From: Desulfovibrio sp. UBA6121
Lineage (GTDB): Bacteria > Desulfobacterota > Desulfovibrionia > Desulfovibrionales > Desulfovibrionaceae
Reading direction: 5' to 3'
NCBI GenBank assembly: GCA_002422505.1
Contig: DIVX01000104.1
Coordinates: 35,414 to 63,012 of the forward strand
DNA length: 27,599 bases
Position 1 is the stretch's first letter; every line of letters begins with the position of its first letter. Of the stretch, positions 14,437 through 23,214 are shown piece after piece. The notes beneath the pieces were generated by a model. That model searched no databases. It saw only the letters and a list, made by a program, of their open reading frames with translations, and had not been told where the DNA came from. The translations under genes were made by a program, and so were the position numbers.

Positions 14437-16625
14437 ACGCCGGGCCGGGCGGCCTGCCGACCGGAAGCCCTGCTTCCGCGAAGCCTGCGCCCGCCCAGCC
14501 GGAGCCTGCCGCGGTTGCGCCCGGTTTGGTCGCGCCTACCGCCCAAGCGGCCTCTGCGCCAGCCGCCCCGGCGCAGTCCATGAGCCAGGACTCCACGCAC
14601 GCCGCGCAGGCGCAGTCCGCGCCCGTTCAGCCTGCGCCCGTCCAGGCTGCATCCGCCCAAGCGGCCTCTGCGCCAGCCGCCCCGGCGCAGTCCGTGAGCC
14701 AGGACTCCACGCACGCTGCGCAGGCGCAGCCTGCGCCCGCCCAGGCCGGATCTTCTCAGCCCGACCCCGGCCAGCCCGGCCCCGGCTTGTCCAGCTCCGG
14801 CCAGCCCGGCCCCGCTCTGTCTGGCCCCGGCCAGCCGGAACCCGCCGCCATCATCACGGCCAGCGGGCTTGTGCTGCGCTATGGCAAGGCCGGGCCGCCC
14901 GCCCTCGACGGCATCAGCGCCAGCATCCGGCCCGGGCGCATCACCGGGCTTGTGGGACCGGACGGCGCGGGCAAGACCAGCCTCATGCGCCTGCTGGCCG
15001 GGCTCATGGATGCCCAGGAAGGCAGCCTGAGCGTGCTGGGCCTCAACCCGGCCACCCACTCGCGCGAATTGCACGGGCGCATCGGCTACATGCCGCAGAA
15101 GTTCGGGCTCTACGAGGACCTGACCGTGGCCGAAAACCTGCGCCTGTATTCCGAGGTGCGCGGCCTGCCAGCCGCCGAACGCGCCGCCACCTTCGAGCGC
15201 CTGCTGGGCTTCACCGGCCTGGCTCCCTTCACCACGCGCCTGGCCGGGCGGCTTTCCGGCGGCATGAAGCAGAAGCTGGGCCTGGCCTGCGCCATGATCA
15301 AGCGGCCGGAGCTGCTGCTGCTTGATGAGCCCAGCGTGGGCGTGGACCCAATCTCCCGGCGCGAGCTGTGGCGCATGGTGCGCGCCCTGGCCGACGAAGG
15401 CATCGGCGTGGTCTGGAGCACGTCGTACCTGGACGAGGCCGAGGGCTGCGACGAGGTGTTGCTGCTCTCCGCCGGGAAGCTGCTGTTCTCCGGCAGGCCA
15501 AAGGAATTGACCAGCCGCGTGCAGGGCCGGGTGTTGCAGGTGCGCGGGCTTTCCGGGCACGAGGGCGGCAGCAGGCGCGCGGTGCTGCGCCGGGCCTTGA
15601 GCCTGCCGGGCGTCATCGACGGCGTGATTCAGGGCCGCCACGTGCGGCTGGTGCTGGGCGCGGGGGCGCCTCCGCCGGATCTGGCCGCCATGCGCGCCGG
15701 GGACGAGGCCGTGCTGACCCCGGTTGCGCCGCGTTTCGAGGACGCCTTTCTGGACATTCTGGGCGGCGGACCGGGGGGCGTTTCCGCCCTGGCCCAGGGC
15801 ATGCAAAGCAAGCCCGAGAGTGGGCACAACATGGTGGAGGCGCGCGGCCTTACCAAGCGCTTTGGCGAGTTCACCGCCGCCAGCGACATCACCTTCTCCA
15901 TTCGCCAGGGGGAAATCTTCGGCCTGCTGGGGCCCAACGGCGCGGGCAAGTCCACAACGTTCAAGATGATGTGCGGCCTGCTTAAGCCGACAGGGGGCCA
16001 GGCCCTGGTGGATTCCCTGGTGCTGGGCAAGGGCAAGGGCGCAGCGCGGGCGCGCCTGGGCTACATGGCGCAGAAGTTCTCGCTCTACGGCACGCTTTCC
16101 GTGCGGCAGAACCTGGATTTCTTCTCCGGCGTGTACGGCTTGGCCGGCGCTGCGCGCAGCCGCGCGGTGGAGGGCATGATCGAGATTTTCGGCCTGGGGC
16201 CGCTGCTTTCCGCCTCGGCCGACGAGCTGCCGCTGGGCTTCAAGCAGCGCCTGGCCCTGGCCTGCGCGGTGATGCACGAGCCCGCCGTGCTCTTCCTCGA
16301 CGAGCCCACCAGCGGGGTGGACCCCATCACCCGGCGCGAGTTCTGGACGCACATCAACGGCATGGTGGAGCGCGGGGTCACGGTCATGGTCACCACGCAC
16401 TTCATGGATGAGGCCGAATACTGCGACCGCATCGCCCTGGTGTACCGGGGGCGCGTCATCGCCATGGGCTCGCCGGACGACCTGAAGGAGGGCGTGGCCA
16501 GGCCCGAACTGCCGGACCCCAGCCTGGAGGACGCCTTCATCGCCCTAGTGGAGCGCGACGACGAACAGCGCGCCGAAAAAGAGCGCGCGCAGGCGGGCGC
16601 GGCCAAAAGCGTGGCGGCGGCATGA
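14433..16625 (+). CDS. ybhF: Double ABC ATPase of the YbhGFSR exporter
   Basis: A 730-residue protein with two fused nucleotide-binding domains that should power the YbhS/YbhR permease pair. In domain 1 (about 140-365), Walker A GPDGAGKT is at 175-182, the signature LSGGM at 274-278 and Walker B LLLLDEP at about 294-300. In domain 2 (about 465-700), Walker A is GPNGAGKST, and the signature is LPLGF in place of LSGGQ, a known feature of related double ATPases, followed by Walker B LFLDEPTSGVDP. The first 138 residues are an extra Pro/Ala/Gln-rich region with an internal duplication. The family normally starts close to the ABC domain, so the true start could lie further in, but the ATGA overlap with ybhG and the G-rich site before it favour 14433. 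Confidence 0.93.
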   Translation: MNAGPGGLPTGSPASAKPAPAQPEPAAVAPGLVAPTAQAASAPAAPAQSMSQDSTHAAQAQSAPVQPAPVQAASAQAASAPAAPAQSVSQDSTHAAQAQPAPAQAGSSQPDPGQPGPGLSSSGQPGPALSGPGQPEPAAIITASGLVLRYGKAGPPALDGISASIRPGRITGLVGPDGAGKTSLMRLLAGLMDAQEGSLSVLGLNPATHSRELHGRIGYMPQKFGLYEDLTVAENLRLYSEVRGLPAAERAATFERLLGFTGLAPFTTRLAGRLSGGMKQKLGLACAMIKRPELLLLDEPSVGVDPISRRELWRMVRALADEGIGVVWSTSYLDEAEGCDEVLLLSAGKLLFSGRPKELTSRVQGRVLQVRGLSGHEGGSRRAVLRRALSLPGVIDGVIQGRHVRLVLGAGAPPPDLAAMRAGDEAVLTPVAPRFEDAFLDILGGGPGGVSALAQGMQSKPESGHNMVEARGLTKRFGEFTAASDITFSIRQGEIFGLLGPNGAGKSTTFKMMCGLLKPTGGQALVDSLVLGKGKGAARARLGYMAQKFSLYGTLSVRQNLDFFSGVYGLAGAARSRAVEGMIEIFGLGPLLSASADELPLGFKQRLALACAVMHEPAVLFLDEPTSGVDPITRREFWTHINGMVERGVTVMVTTHFMDEAEYCDRIALVYRGRVIAMGSPDDLKEGVARPELPDPSLEDAFIALVERDDEQRAEKERAQAGAAKSVAAA
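14541..14744 (+). repeat. Direct duplication in the 5' low-complexity part of ybhF
   Basis: About 90 bases at 14541-14630 recur at 14655-14744 with only a few differences, a period of 114 bases. Each copy encodes AQAASAPAAPAQS(M/V)SQ followed by DSTHAAQAQ. The copies stay in frame, so the duplication lengthens the N-terminal tail without breaking the gene. Confidence 0.9.
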
Positions 16626-17746
16626 GCGCGTCCCTGCGCCGCGTGGCGGCCATCATGGTCAAGGAGGTGCTGCAGATCGTGCGCGACCCTTCGTCCATTC
16701 TCATCGGGGTCATTCTGCCCATCTTTCTGACGCTGCTCTCCGGCTTTTCCACCAACCTGGACATCGACCACGTCTCCATAGGCCTGGTGCTGGAGGACTC
16801 TTCCCCGGAGGCCCGCGACCTCGCGGCCTCGTTCACCGCCACCAAGTACTTCAGCGTGCGCGTGGCGCACGACCGCCGCGTGTTCGCCAAGGACATGATC
16901 TCCGGAAAGGTGCGCGGGCTGGTGGTTATTCCGCAAACCTTCAGCCGTGATTTGGCCCAGGCCGGGGCCAGCGTGCCCTTCCAGGTGATTGCCGACGGAT
17001 CTGAACCCAACACAGCGCAGTTCTTGCAAAATTATGCGCAAGGGGTGTGGCTTTCCTGGATGCAGGTGCGCGCGGAGGGCAAGGGCGAGCAGTTCGCCCA
17101 GCCCGTGCGGCTCATCCCCCGCACCTGGTACAACCAGGAGCTGGTGAGCCTGAACAGCCTGCTGCCCGGCGGCATGGCCATCAACCTCACGCTCATCGGC
17201 GCGCTTTTGACCGCGCTGGTGGTGGCCCGCGAGTGGGAGCGCGGCACCATGGAGGCCATGCTGGCCACCCCGGTGGGCCCCCTGGAGATGCTGGCGGGCA
17301 AGCTGGCGCCGTATTTTCTGCTGGGCATGGGGGCCATGCTCATTTGCCTGGGCATAACGCTGGTGGTGTTCGGCGTGCCGTTCCGGGGCTCCATTCTGGC
17401 CCTGCTGGCCGTGTCCGCCGTGTTCATGGTTTCGGCCTTGGGGCTGGGGCTGTTCATTTCCTCCGTGGCGCGCAACCAGTTCGTGGCCGCCCAGGCGGCA
17501 ATTCTGGCGGCCTTTCTGCCCGCGTACTTCCTCTCCGGCTATGTGTTCGAGCCCTCGGGCATGCCCTGGCCCATTGAGCTGCTCTCCCGCATCATTGCGG
17601 CGCGCTATTACGTGTCCTGCCTCAAGACGCTGTTCTTGGTGGGCGACGCTTGGGCGCTGCTGCTGCCCAACATGGGCGGCATGGCGCTCATCGCCCTGGT
17701 GCTGCTTGGGCTCACCCTCAAAAATACGGCAAGGACGGTGGCATGA
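16622..17746 (+). CDS. ybhS: ABC-2 type permease of the YbhGFSR exporter
   Basis: A 374-residue inner-membrane protein of the ABC-2 family. One N-terminal helix (about 25-45, with ILIGVILPIFLTLLSG) is followed by a large extracytoplasmic domain (about 46-180). Five further helices lie in the C-terminal half, where the family motif REWERGTMEAMLATPVGPLE marks the cytoplasmic loop after the second helix. It should pair with the next protein to form the channel driven by the double ATPase. Start and end both overlap neighbours by ATGA. In E. coli the exporter has been linked to drug and cation tolerance, but its substrate here cannot be told. Confidence 0.93.
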   Translation: MSASLRRVAAIMVKEVLQIVRDPSSILIGVILPIFLTLLSGFSTNLDIDHVSIGLVLEDSSPEARDLAASFTATKYFSVRVAHDRRVFAKDMISGKVRGLVVIPQTFSRDLAQAGASVPFQVIADGSEPNTAQFLQNYAQGVWLSWMQVRAEGKGEQFAQPVRLIPRTWYNQELVSLNSLLPGGMAINLTLIGALLTALVVAREWERGTMEAMLATPVGPLEMLAGKLAPYFLLGMGAMLICLGITLVVFGVPFRGSILALLAVSAVFMVSALGLGLFISSVARNQFVAAQAAILAAFLPAYFLSGYVFEPSGMPWPIELLSRIIAARYYVSCLKTLFLVGDAWALLLPNMGGMALIALVLLGLTLKNTARTVA

Positions 17747-18864
17747 ACGCGGACCGCCTTTCCCGCATCCGGGCCTTGGTCATCAAGGAATTGCTGGCCG
17801 TGCTGCGCGACCGCAAAAGCCGCACAGTGCTGATTCTGCCGCCCATTTTGCAGCTGACGATCTTCGCCTTCGCCGCCACGCTGGAGGTCAAGAACATTGA
17901 GCTTGCGCTGCTGAACAAGGACGGCGGCAAGGCCTCGGTGGAGCTGGTGCACCGTTTCGAGGGCTCGCCCTCCTTTGCCCGCGTGTTTCCCTTGCGCAGC
18001 CAGCAGGAGGTCGCCCCCACCCTGGAGGACGAAAGGGCCATGGCCGTGCTGGTCATAGGCGAGCGCTTTTCGCGCGATGTGGCCGCAGGCCGCCCGGCCG
18101 AGGCGCAGATACTGCTCGACGGCAGACGCAGCAACGCCGCGCAGATAGTGCAGGGCTACGCCCAAAGCATAGTGGAGCAGTACAACCGCGACCTTGTGGC
18201 GCGCTATGGCCTGCCCGCGCCGCCCGCAACGCTCATTGCCCGCAACTGGTTCAACCCCAACCTGGACTACCTGTGGTTCACGGTGCCGAACCTCATCGGC
18301 ATGCTGACCATGGTGGTGGGGCTCATCGTCACCGCCCTTTCCGTGGCGCGGGAGCGGGAGCTGGGCACCTTCGATCAGCTGCTCGTTTCGCCCCTTTCCC
18401 CGGGGGAGATTCTGGCGGGCAAGACCCTGCCGGCCATGATTCTGGGCGCGGTGGAGAGCGTGCTCATCATCCTGGCGGCGATTGTGCTCTTCGGCATTCC
18501 CTGCGTGGGCTCGGTCTTTGTGCTGGGGCTCACCATGGTGCTGTTCTTGTTTTCCGTGGTGGGCTTCGGCCTGTTCATCTCGTCTTTGTGCAACACGCAG
18601 CAGCAGGCCATTCTGGGCACCTTCACCTTCATGCTGCCCGCCACCATGCTTTCCGGCTTCGCAACGCCCATCGAGACCATGCCGACGTTCCTGCAGATCG
18701 TCTCCCTGGCGAACCCCTTGCGGCACTTTCTGGTGGCGGTGCGCGGCATAATGCTCAAGGGCATGCCGCTTCTTACCGTCCTCGACACCATCTGGCCCTT
18801 GCTGCTCATCGCCGCAGTGACGCTGACCCTGGCGGGCTGGCTGTTCCGCCGGGGCATCGGCTAG
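17743..18864 (+). CDS. ybhR: ABC-2 type permease, partner of YbhS
   Basis: A 373-residue inner-membrane protein, homologous in layout to the preceding permease: an N-terminal helix (TVLILPPILQLTIFAFAATLE), an extracytoplasmic domain, then a cluster of C-terminal helices. The coupling-loop motif RERELGTFDQLLVSPLSP is at about residues 203-220. FNPNLDYLWFTVPNLIGML precedes the second helix, typical of YbhR. The ATG at 17743 overlaps the stop of ybhS (ATGA). A longer reading starting at 17650 would run over ybhS in another frame and is rejected. It is the last gene of the operon. Confidence 0.93.
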   Translation: MNADRLSRIRALVIKELLAVLRDRKSRTVLILPPILQLTIFAFAATLEVKNIELALLNKDGGKASVELVHRFEGSPSFARVFPLRSQQEVAPTLEDERAMAVLVIGERFSRDVAAGRPAEAQILLDGRRSNAAQIVQGYAQSIVEQYNRDLVARYGLPAPPATLIARNWFNPNLDYLWFTVPNLIGMLTMVVGLIVTALSVARERELGTFDQLLVSPLSPGEILAGKTLPAMILGAVESVLIILAAIVLFGIPCVGSVFVLGLTMVLFLFSVVGFGLFISSLCNTQQQAILGTFTFMLPATMLSGFATPIETMPTFLQIVSLANPLRHFLVAVRGIMLKGMPLLTVLDTIWPLLLIAAVTLTLAGWLFRRGIG

Positions 18865-18879
18865 GGGCGGGCCTTTCGC

Positions 18880-19069
18880 CCGCCTCACCGGTCTCATGCC
18901 CTGGCCGCTGCCCCGAGGCTGCCCCCTTCGCGTCAGCACCGTGCATACCTTGCGCCATTTCTTCCACTGCCCCGTTCTTCGTGTGTTCCGCCTCACCGGT
19001 CTCATGCCCTGGCCGCTGCCCTGAAGCTGCCCCCTTCGCGTCAGCACCGTGCATACCTTGCGCCATTTC
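18880..19069. repeat. 82-bp direct repeat in the ybhR-tex gap
   Basis: Bases 18880-18961 recur at 18988-19069 with 2 mismatches (80 of 82), a period of 108 bases. A third, degenerate fragment appears at about 19134-19172 (CTGAAGCT.TCGCCCTTGCGTCCGCGCCGCATAC compared with CTGAAGCTGCCCCCTTCGCG and so on). The units hold no clear hairpin or gene. The 331-base gap they fill carries nothing else except the ribosome site of tex. Confidence 0.85.
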
Positions 19070-19195
19070 GCCCGCGCACGGCGCTTGCCTTGAGGCGCGC
19101 GGCGTGGTCAACTGCCGGGCGCTGCGCCGCATAGGGCTGAAGCTTTCGCCCTTGCGTCCGCGCCGCATACATCACCAAACAAGGACACAACGCGA

Positions 19196-21346
19196 GTGAA
19201 CCAAGCGCATTTTTCCCGCATCGCCGGGGAGCTTTCCCTTTCCGCCGCCCAGGTGGCGGCTGTGGCCAAACTGGTGGAGGAGGGCGGCACGGTTCCGTTC
19301 ATCGCCCGCTACCGCAAAGAGGCCACGGGCTCCCTGGACGAAGTGGCTGTGGCGGCCATCCGCGACAGGCTGGGGGATCTGGCCGAGCTGGACAAGCGCC
19401 GCGAGGCCATCCTGGCCTCCCTTGAGGAACGCGGCCTGCTCACGGCGGAGCTAAAAGCCTCGGTGGCCGCCGCACAAGACAAAGCCCGGCTGGAGGACAT
19501 CTACCTGCCGTTTCGTCCCAAGCGGCGCACGCGGGCCATGATGGCGCGCGAAAAAGGCCTGGAGCCCCTGGCCGGGGCGCTTATGGCCCAGCAGGGACGC
19601 GACCCGCTCGCCCTGGCCCGGCCCTTTGTGAGCGAGGCCAAGGGCGTGCCCGACGTGGCCGCTGCGCTTTCCGGCGCGCGCGACATTCTGGCCGAGGCCA
19701 TGGCCGAGGAGCCGCGCCTGCGCGCGGAGGCCCGGCAGCTTTTCGCCCGCCGGGGCCGCTTCCAATCCAAGGTGGTGAAGGGCAAGGACCAGGCCGGGGC
19801 CACCTACCGCGACTGGTTCGCCTGGGATGAGCCCCTGCGCTCCATTGCCGGGCACCGCGCCCTGGCCATGTTCCGGGGCGAGGCCGAGGGCTTTTTGTCC
19901 CTTTCCCTGCGCCCGGCGGAGGAGGAGCTCTTCGAGCTGGCGCGCCGGGCCTATGTGCGCGGGCGCGGGGCAGACGCCAAGGAAGTGGAGGCGGCGCTTA
20001 CCGACGGCTGCAAACGCCTGCTTGCGCCCTCCCTGGAAAACGAGTTGCGCGCCGAGGTGAAGGCCAGGGCCGACGCCGAAGCCATCCGCGTTTTTGCCGC
20101 CAACCTGCGCGGCCTGCTGCTGGCCCCGCCCCTGGGGCAAAAGCGCGTGCTGGCCCTGGACCCCGGCTTCCGCACCGGGGCCAAGCTGGCCGTGCTCGAC
20201 GCCCAGGGCGCTTTGTTGCACCATGCAACCATCTACCCCACAACCTCCGCCGCCCAGCGCGAGGCCGCCGCCGCAACGCTCAAGGAGCTCTGCACAACGC
20301 ACCGGGTCGAAGCCATCGGCATCGGCAACGGCACCGCCGGGCGGGAGACGGAAGCCTTTGTGCGCAGCCTGGAGCTTGGCGTTCCCGTGGCGCTGGTGAA
20401 CGAGGCCGGGGCCTCCATTTACTCCGCCTCCGAAATAGCCCGCCGCGAGTTCCCGGACCTGGACCTCACCGTGCGCGGGGCGGTCAGCATCGGTCGCAGG
20501 CTCATGGACCCGCTGGCCGAGCTGGTGAAGCTCGACCCCAAGAGCATCGGCGTGGGGCAGTACCAGCACGATGTGGACCAGGGCGGCCTGCGCAAGGCTC
20601 TGGACGATGTGGTGATGAGCTGCGTAAACGCCGTGGGCGTGGATGTGAACACGGCCAGCCAGGAGCTGCTGTCCTTCGTGTCTGGGCTGGGACCGGCCCT
20701 GGCCAAGAACGTGGTGGCCCACCGCGACGAGAACGGCCCCTTCCCCACGCGCGATTCCCTGCGCAAGGTCAAGCGCCTGGGACCCAAGGCCTACGAGCAG
20801 GCCGCAGGCTTTTTGCGCGTGCGCGGGCCGGAGCCCCTGGACGCCAGCGCCGTGCACCCGGAACGCTACGCCCTGGTGCGCCGCATGGCCAAGGACGCGG
20901 GCTGCGCCGTGCAGCAACTGCTGGCGGACGCCGCCGCCAGGGCCCAGGTGCGCCTGGCCGACTATGTTTCAGACGGCATAGGCCTGCCCACCCTGACGGA
21001 CATTCTGGCCGAGTTGGACAAGCCCGGCCGCGACCCCCGCGCGGCCTTCAGCGCCTTTGCCTTCGCCGAGGGCGTCAGCCGCATCGAGGACCTGGAGCAG
21101 GGCCTGGAGCTGCCCGGCATAGTGACCAACGTGACCAAATTCGGGGCTTTTGTAGATGTGGGCGTGCACCGCGACGGCATGGTGCACGTGAGCCAGCTGG
21201 CCGATCGCTTCGTGTCCGATCCGTCCCAGGTGGTGCGCGTGGGCCAGGAGGTGCTGGTGCGCGTTGTCGAGGTGGACTTGCAGCGCGGGCGCATCGCCTT
21301 AAGCATGCGCGGGCTTGCCGGAGTCAAGCCAGGAGAGGGCGCTTAG
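19196..21346 (+). CDS. tex: Tex family RNA-binding transcription accessory protein
   Basis: A 716-residue nucleic-acid-binding protein related to eukaryotic Spt6. The Tex N-terminal domain is about 1-185 (VPFIARYRKEATGSLDEV is a hallmark). A YqgF/RNase H-like domain begins near 318 with VLALDPGFRTGAKLAVLD. A helix-hairpin-helix region (about 480-545) has GVDVNTASQELLSFVSGLG. An S1 RNA-binding domain closes the protein (about 638-705, GIVTNVTKFGAFVDVG). The start is a GTG at 19196 with AAGGA about 11 bases upstream, and the first residues MNQAHFSRIA suit the family. It stands alone, separated by repeats from ybhR and by a long gap from the opposite-strand genes. Confidence 0.96.
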   Translation: MNQAHFSRIAGELSLSAAQVAAVAKLVEEGGTVPFIARYRKEATGSLDEVAVAAIRDRLGDLAELDKRREAILASLEERGLLTAELKASVAAAQDKARLEDIYLPFRPKRRTRAMMAREKGLEPLAGALMAQQGRDPLALARPFVSEAKGVPDVAAALSGARDILAEAMAEEPRLRAEARQLFARRGRFQSKVVKGKDQAGATYRDWFAWDEPLRSIAGHRALAMFRGEAEGFLSLSLRPAEEELFELARRAYVRGRGADAKEVEAALTDGCKRLLAPSLENELRAEVKARADAEAIRVFAANLRGLLLAPPLGQKRVLALDPGFRTGAKLAVLDAQGALLHHATIYPTTSAAQREAAAATLKELCTTHRVEAIGIGNGTAGRETEAFVRSLELGVPVALVNEAGASIYSASEIARREFPDLDLTVRGAVSIGRRLMDPLAELVKLDPKSIGVGQYQHDVDQGGLRKALDDVVMSCVNAVGVDVNTASQELLSFVSGLGPALAKNVVAHRDENGPFPTRDSLRKVKRLGPKAYEQAAGFLRVRGPEPLDASAVHPERYALVRRMAKDAGCAVQQLLADAAARAQVRLADYVSDGIGLPTLTDILAELDKPGRDPRAAFSAFAFAEGVSRIEDLEQGLELPGIVTNVTKFGAFVDVGVHRDGMVHVSQLADRFVSDPSQVVRVGQEVLVRVVEVDLQRGRIALSMRGLAGVKPGEGA

Positions 21347-21841
21347 AGCGCAGGCGCGCCCGCCCTGCTTCCGCTCATCGCCTGCGGGATCATTGGCCTT
21401 GGCAGTGGCCTGAACCGGCGCGGGTGGCCGTTGTGCTGGTGGCGCAGAATGCGCACAGGGCCCTTACGGTGCTCAGCCGACAGGCCGCGCAGTGTGGCCC
21501 AGGAAAGGCCGCCGTGCTGGCGGCGGAGGAGCGCGGGCGCAAGGCTTCCCTGGCCTGGGGGCCTTCAATGTTGTTTCGCCAACGCTGAAAACGGCGTGTT
21601 CCTCGCGCTGCTGGCGCAATTCCAGCCAGTCGGCCCTGGGCGCAGGGTGCGCGCAGCCGGGCACGGGCGTTTTGACGGCGCTTCGAGAAGGGGCCTGCCG
21701 CGCCAGTTGCCCCCTGCAAACACAAGAGCCAGCGAGTTGCCCCGCTGGCTTCGTGAATACAATTTCTACAGCAATATTCTGCGCTGCAAAACCCAACAGC
21801 CGACCCGGACGGGGGGCGACGGTTGTCGTGCAATGCGATGC
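21347..21841. other. Gene-poor gap between convergent tex and FmdE genes
   Basis: No convincing gene lies in these 495 bases. Short open frames on both strands have no good start sites or family features. CGCAGGCG (21349-21356) pairs with CGCCTGCG (21379-21386) just after tex, without a T-run. A second hairpin is listed separately at 21727-21750. Confidence 0.6.
21727..21750 (-). terminator. Candidate terminator of the importer/FmdE operon
   Basis: AGCCAGCG and CGCTGGCT form a perfect 8-bp stem with an 8-base loop. On the minus strand it is followed by CTTGTGTTTGC, a weakly T-rich tail, about 90 bases past the FmdE stop codon. Confidence 0.45.
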
Positions 21842-22447
21842 CTAGACTTTCTGCTCCACGGCCTCGAAGCAGGGAATGCACAGCGTCTTGCCCTGGAAGC
21901 GCCGCGTGCGCGATTCCATGGTCTTCTCGCCGCAGTCCTCGCAGACCAGACTGGAAAGGACGCGGGCCGGGCGCGGCGGGCGCGACTCCAGCCGGGTGAT
22001 GGAGAACATGTCCTCCAGCTCCAGGTCCAGGAAGCGGCGTTTGAGCTCTTCCCGCAAGTGCACAAGCCGCTTGCTGTCCTTTTCCGTGGCCGTGTTCGCG
22101 GCCTCCTTGCCCATCAGCTCGCCCATCTCGCGGTCCATGTCCACGCGGGTTTCCGGCCGCAGCACGGCCCGGAAGCCGCTGCTGCCGCGCCGGTAGAACG
22201 AGAAGGCCATTTTGCCGTAATCGCGGTGCAGCAGGTTGCCTTTGCCCACGGTGCAGTTGGTAAGCACCATGATGGCATCGACGCCGCACATGTCCGTTTC
22301 GACCACGGCCACCAGGTCCGGCCCGGCTGGGCCGAGTTCCCGCAGGGCCAGTTCTGCGGCGCGGATGCCGATGATGAGGCCGGGGCACTCGTGACCATGG
22401 AAGGCGACGGTGGCGTGAATCTGCTCTGGGGAAAGGGCGCAGGGCAT
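21842..22447 (-). CDS. FmdE-family protein with C-terminal zinc finger
   Basis: A 201-residue cytoplasmic protein. Its N-terminal part is the FmdE domain, named after a protein encoded with molybdenum formylmethanofuran dehydrogenase. It shows FHGHECPG (His17, His19, Cys21), Cys54 in DMCGVDAI and Cys65 in NCTVGKGN, the residues that bind metal in family structures. The C-terminus is a treble-clef-like zinc site with Cys169, Cys172, Cys190 and Cys193. No enzyme activity is established for stand-alone members. The start is the ATG at 22447 with AGGAG 8 bases upstream, just 5 bases past the stop of the importer ATPase. The operon suggests a role in handling or sensing the imported metal, which is inferred. 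Confidence 0.92.
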   Translation of the reverse strand: MPCALSPEQIHATVAFHGHECPGLIIGIRAAELALRELGPAGPDLVAVVETDMCGVDAIMVLTNCTVGKGNLLHRDYGKMAFSFYRRGSSGFRAVLRPETRVDMDREMGELMGKEAANTATEKDSKRLVHLREELKRRFLDLELEDMFSITRLESRPPRPARVLSSLVCEDCGEKTMESRTRRFQGKTLCIPCFEAVEQKV

Positions 22448-22452
22448 GGGGG

Positions 22453-23214
22453 CTACTCCTCGTGTGTTGGGGTGACGACCGGGCAACCGTTGAGGTGGTG
22501 CACCTGCACGGGCAGGCCGTACACCTCGCTGACGGTTTCCGACCGCAGATCGGCGGGCGGACCCATGGACGCGATGCGTCCGTCCTTGAGAAACAGCAGC
22601 TGGTGGGCGAAGCGCAGCGCGGTGTTCAGGTCGTGCAGGGTCATTACCACCGCCATGTGGTGCTGCCGGGCCACATGGCCGATGAGCCTCAGAATTTCCA
22701 CTTGATTGCGCAGGTCGAGCGCGCTGGTGGGCTCGTCAAAGAGCAGGAGCTTGGGCTCTTGCACCAGGGCGCGGGCAATGGCCACCTTTTGCAGCTCCCC
22801 GCCGGAAAGCTGGTCCAGCTGGCGCAGGCGCAACCCCTCCAAATGCAGGTGCCCTATGGCCGCCTCGACCACGGCGAGGTCGCGGGAATCGGGCCGCCAG
22901 CGCACATGGGGCTTGCGCCCCAGCAGAATGGAATCAAAGACCGTGAGGCGCGGGGCCTCGGTGCGTTGCGGCACGTAGCCTATGTTTTGGGCCACGGCGT
23001 TGGGCTTCATGCGCAGCACGTCTGCCCCGTCCACCAGCACCGTGCCGTGGCTGGGCCGCTGGATGGCGTTGATGCAGCGCAGCAGCGTGGATTTGCCCAC
23101 GCCGTTTGGCCCCAGCACGGCCAAAATCTGGCCTGGCTCCACGCGGAAATTTACCCCGTGCAGCACCGGACGGCTGGGGTAGGAGAAGTGCAGCCCGCCA
23201 ACGTCAAGAATCAT
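22453..23214 (-). CDS. FecE/BtuD-type ABC importer ATPase
   Basis: A 253-residue ATP-binding subunit for uptake of an iron complex, cobalamin or metal oxyanion. Walker A GPNGVGKS is at 35-42, the Q-loop is around VPQR at 81-84, the signature LSGGE at 136-140, Walker B LLLFDE at about 156-161, the D-loop SALD, and the switch His194 in TLHDLNTAL. All catalytic residues are intact. The ATG at 23214 overlaps the permease stop (ATGA). Longer readings up to 23667 would lie inside the permease gene and are rejected. The substrate class cannot be told from the ATPase. Confidence 0.94.
   Translation of the reverse strand: MILDVGGLHFSYPSRPVLHGVNFRVEPGQILAVLGPNGVGKSTLLRCINAIQRPSHGTVLVDGADVLRMKPNAVAQNIGYVPQRTEAPRLTVFDSILLGRKPHVRWRPDSRDLAVVEAAIGHLHLEGLRLRQLDQLSGGELQKVAIARALVQEPKLLLFDEPTSALDLRNQVEILRLIGHVARQHHMAVVMTLHDLNTALRFAHQLLFLKDGRIASMGPPADLRSETVSEVYGLPVQVHHLNGCPVVTPTHEE

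Noticed and set aside
16197..16260. Apparent loss of the ABC signature in the second ATPase domain (LPLGF)
   Set aside because: Related double ATPases of this exporter class carry the same variant, so it is not a sign of decay.
14007..16400. 797-codon open frame on the minus strand opposite ybhG and ybhF
   Set aside because: It is a shadow of GC-rich coding DNA. The translation is low-complexity Gly/His/Arg and the plus-strand frames carry clear ABC and HlyD motifs.
17608..19047. 479-codon minus-strand frame over ybhR and the repeat gap
   Set aside because: It is a shadow frame. Its repeated MRPVRR-like ends only reflect the intergenic DNA repeat.
18806..19168. 120-codon minus-strand frame covering the 82-bp repeats
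   Set aside because: It has no ribosome site and overlaps the end of ybhR. The repeated peptide is explained by the DNA duplication.
21473..21845. Short open frames on both strands in the tex-FmdE gap
   Set aside because: They have non-ATG or unsupported starts, no ribosome sites, no family features, and mutually overlapping frames.
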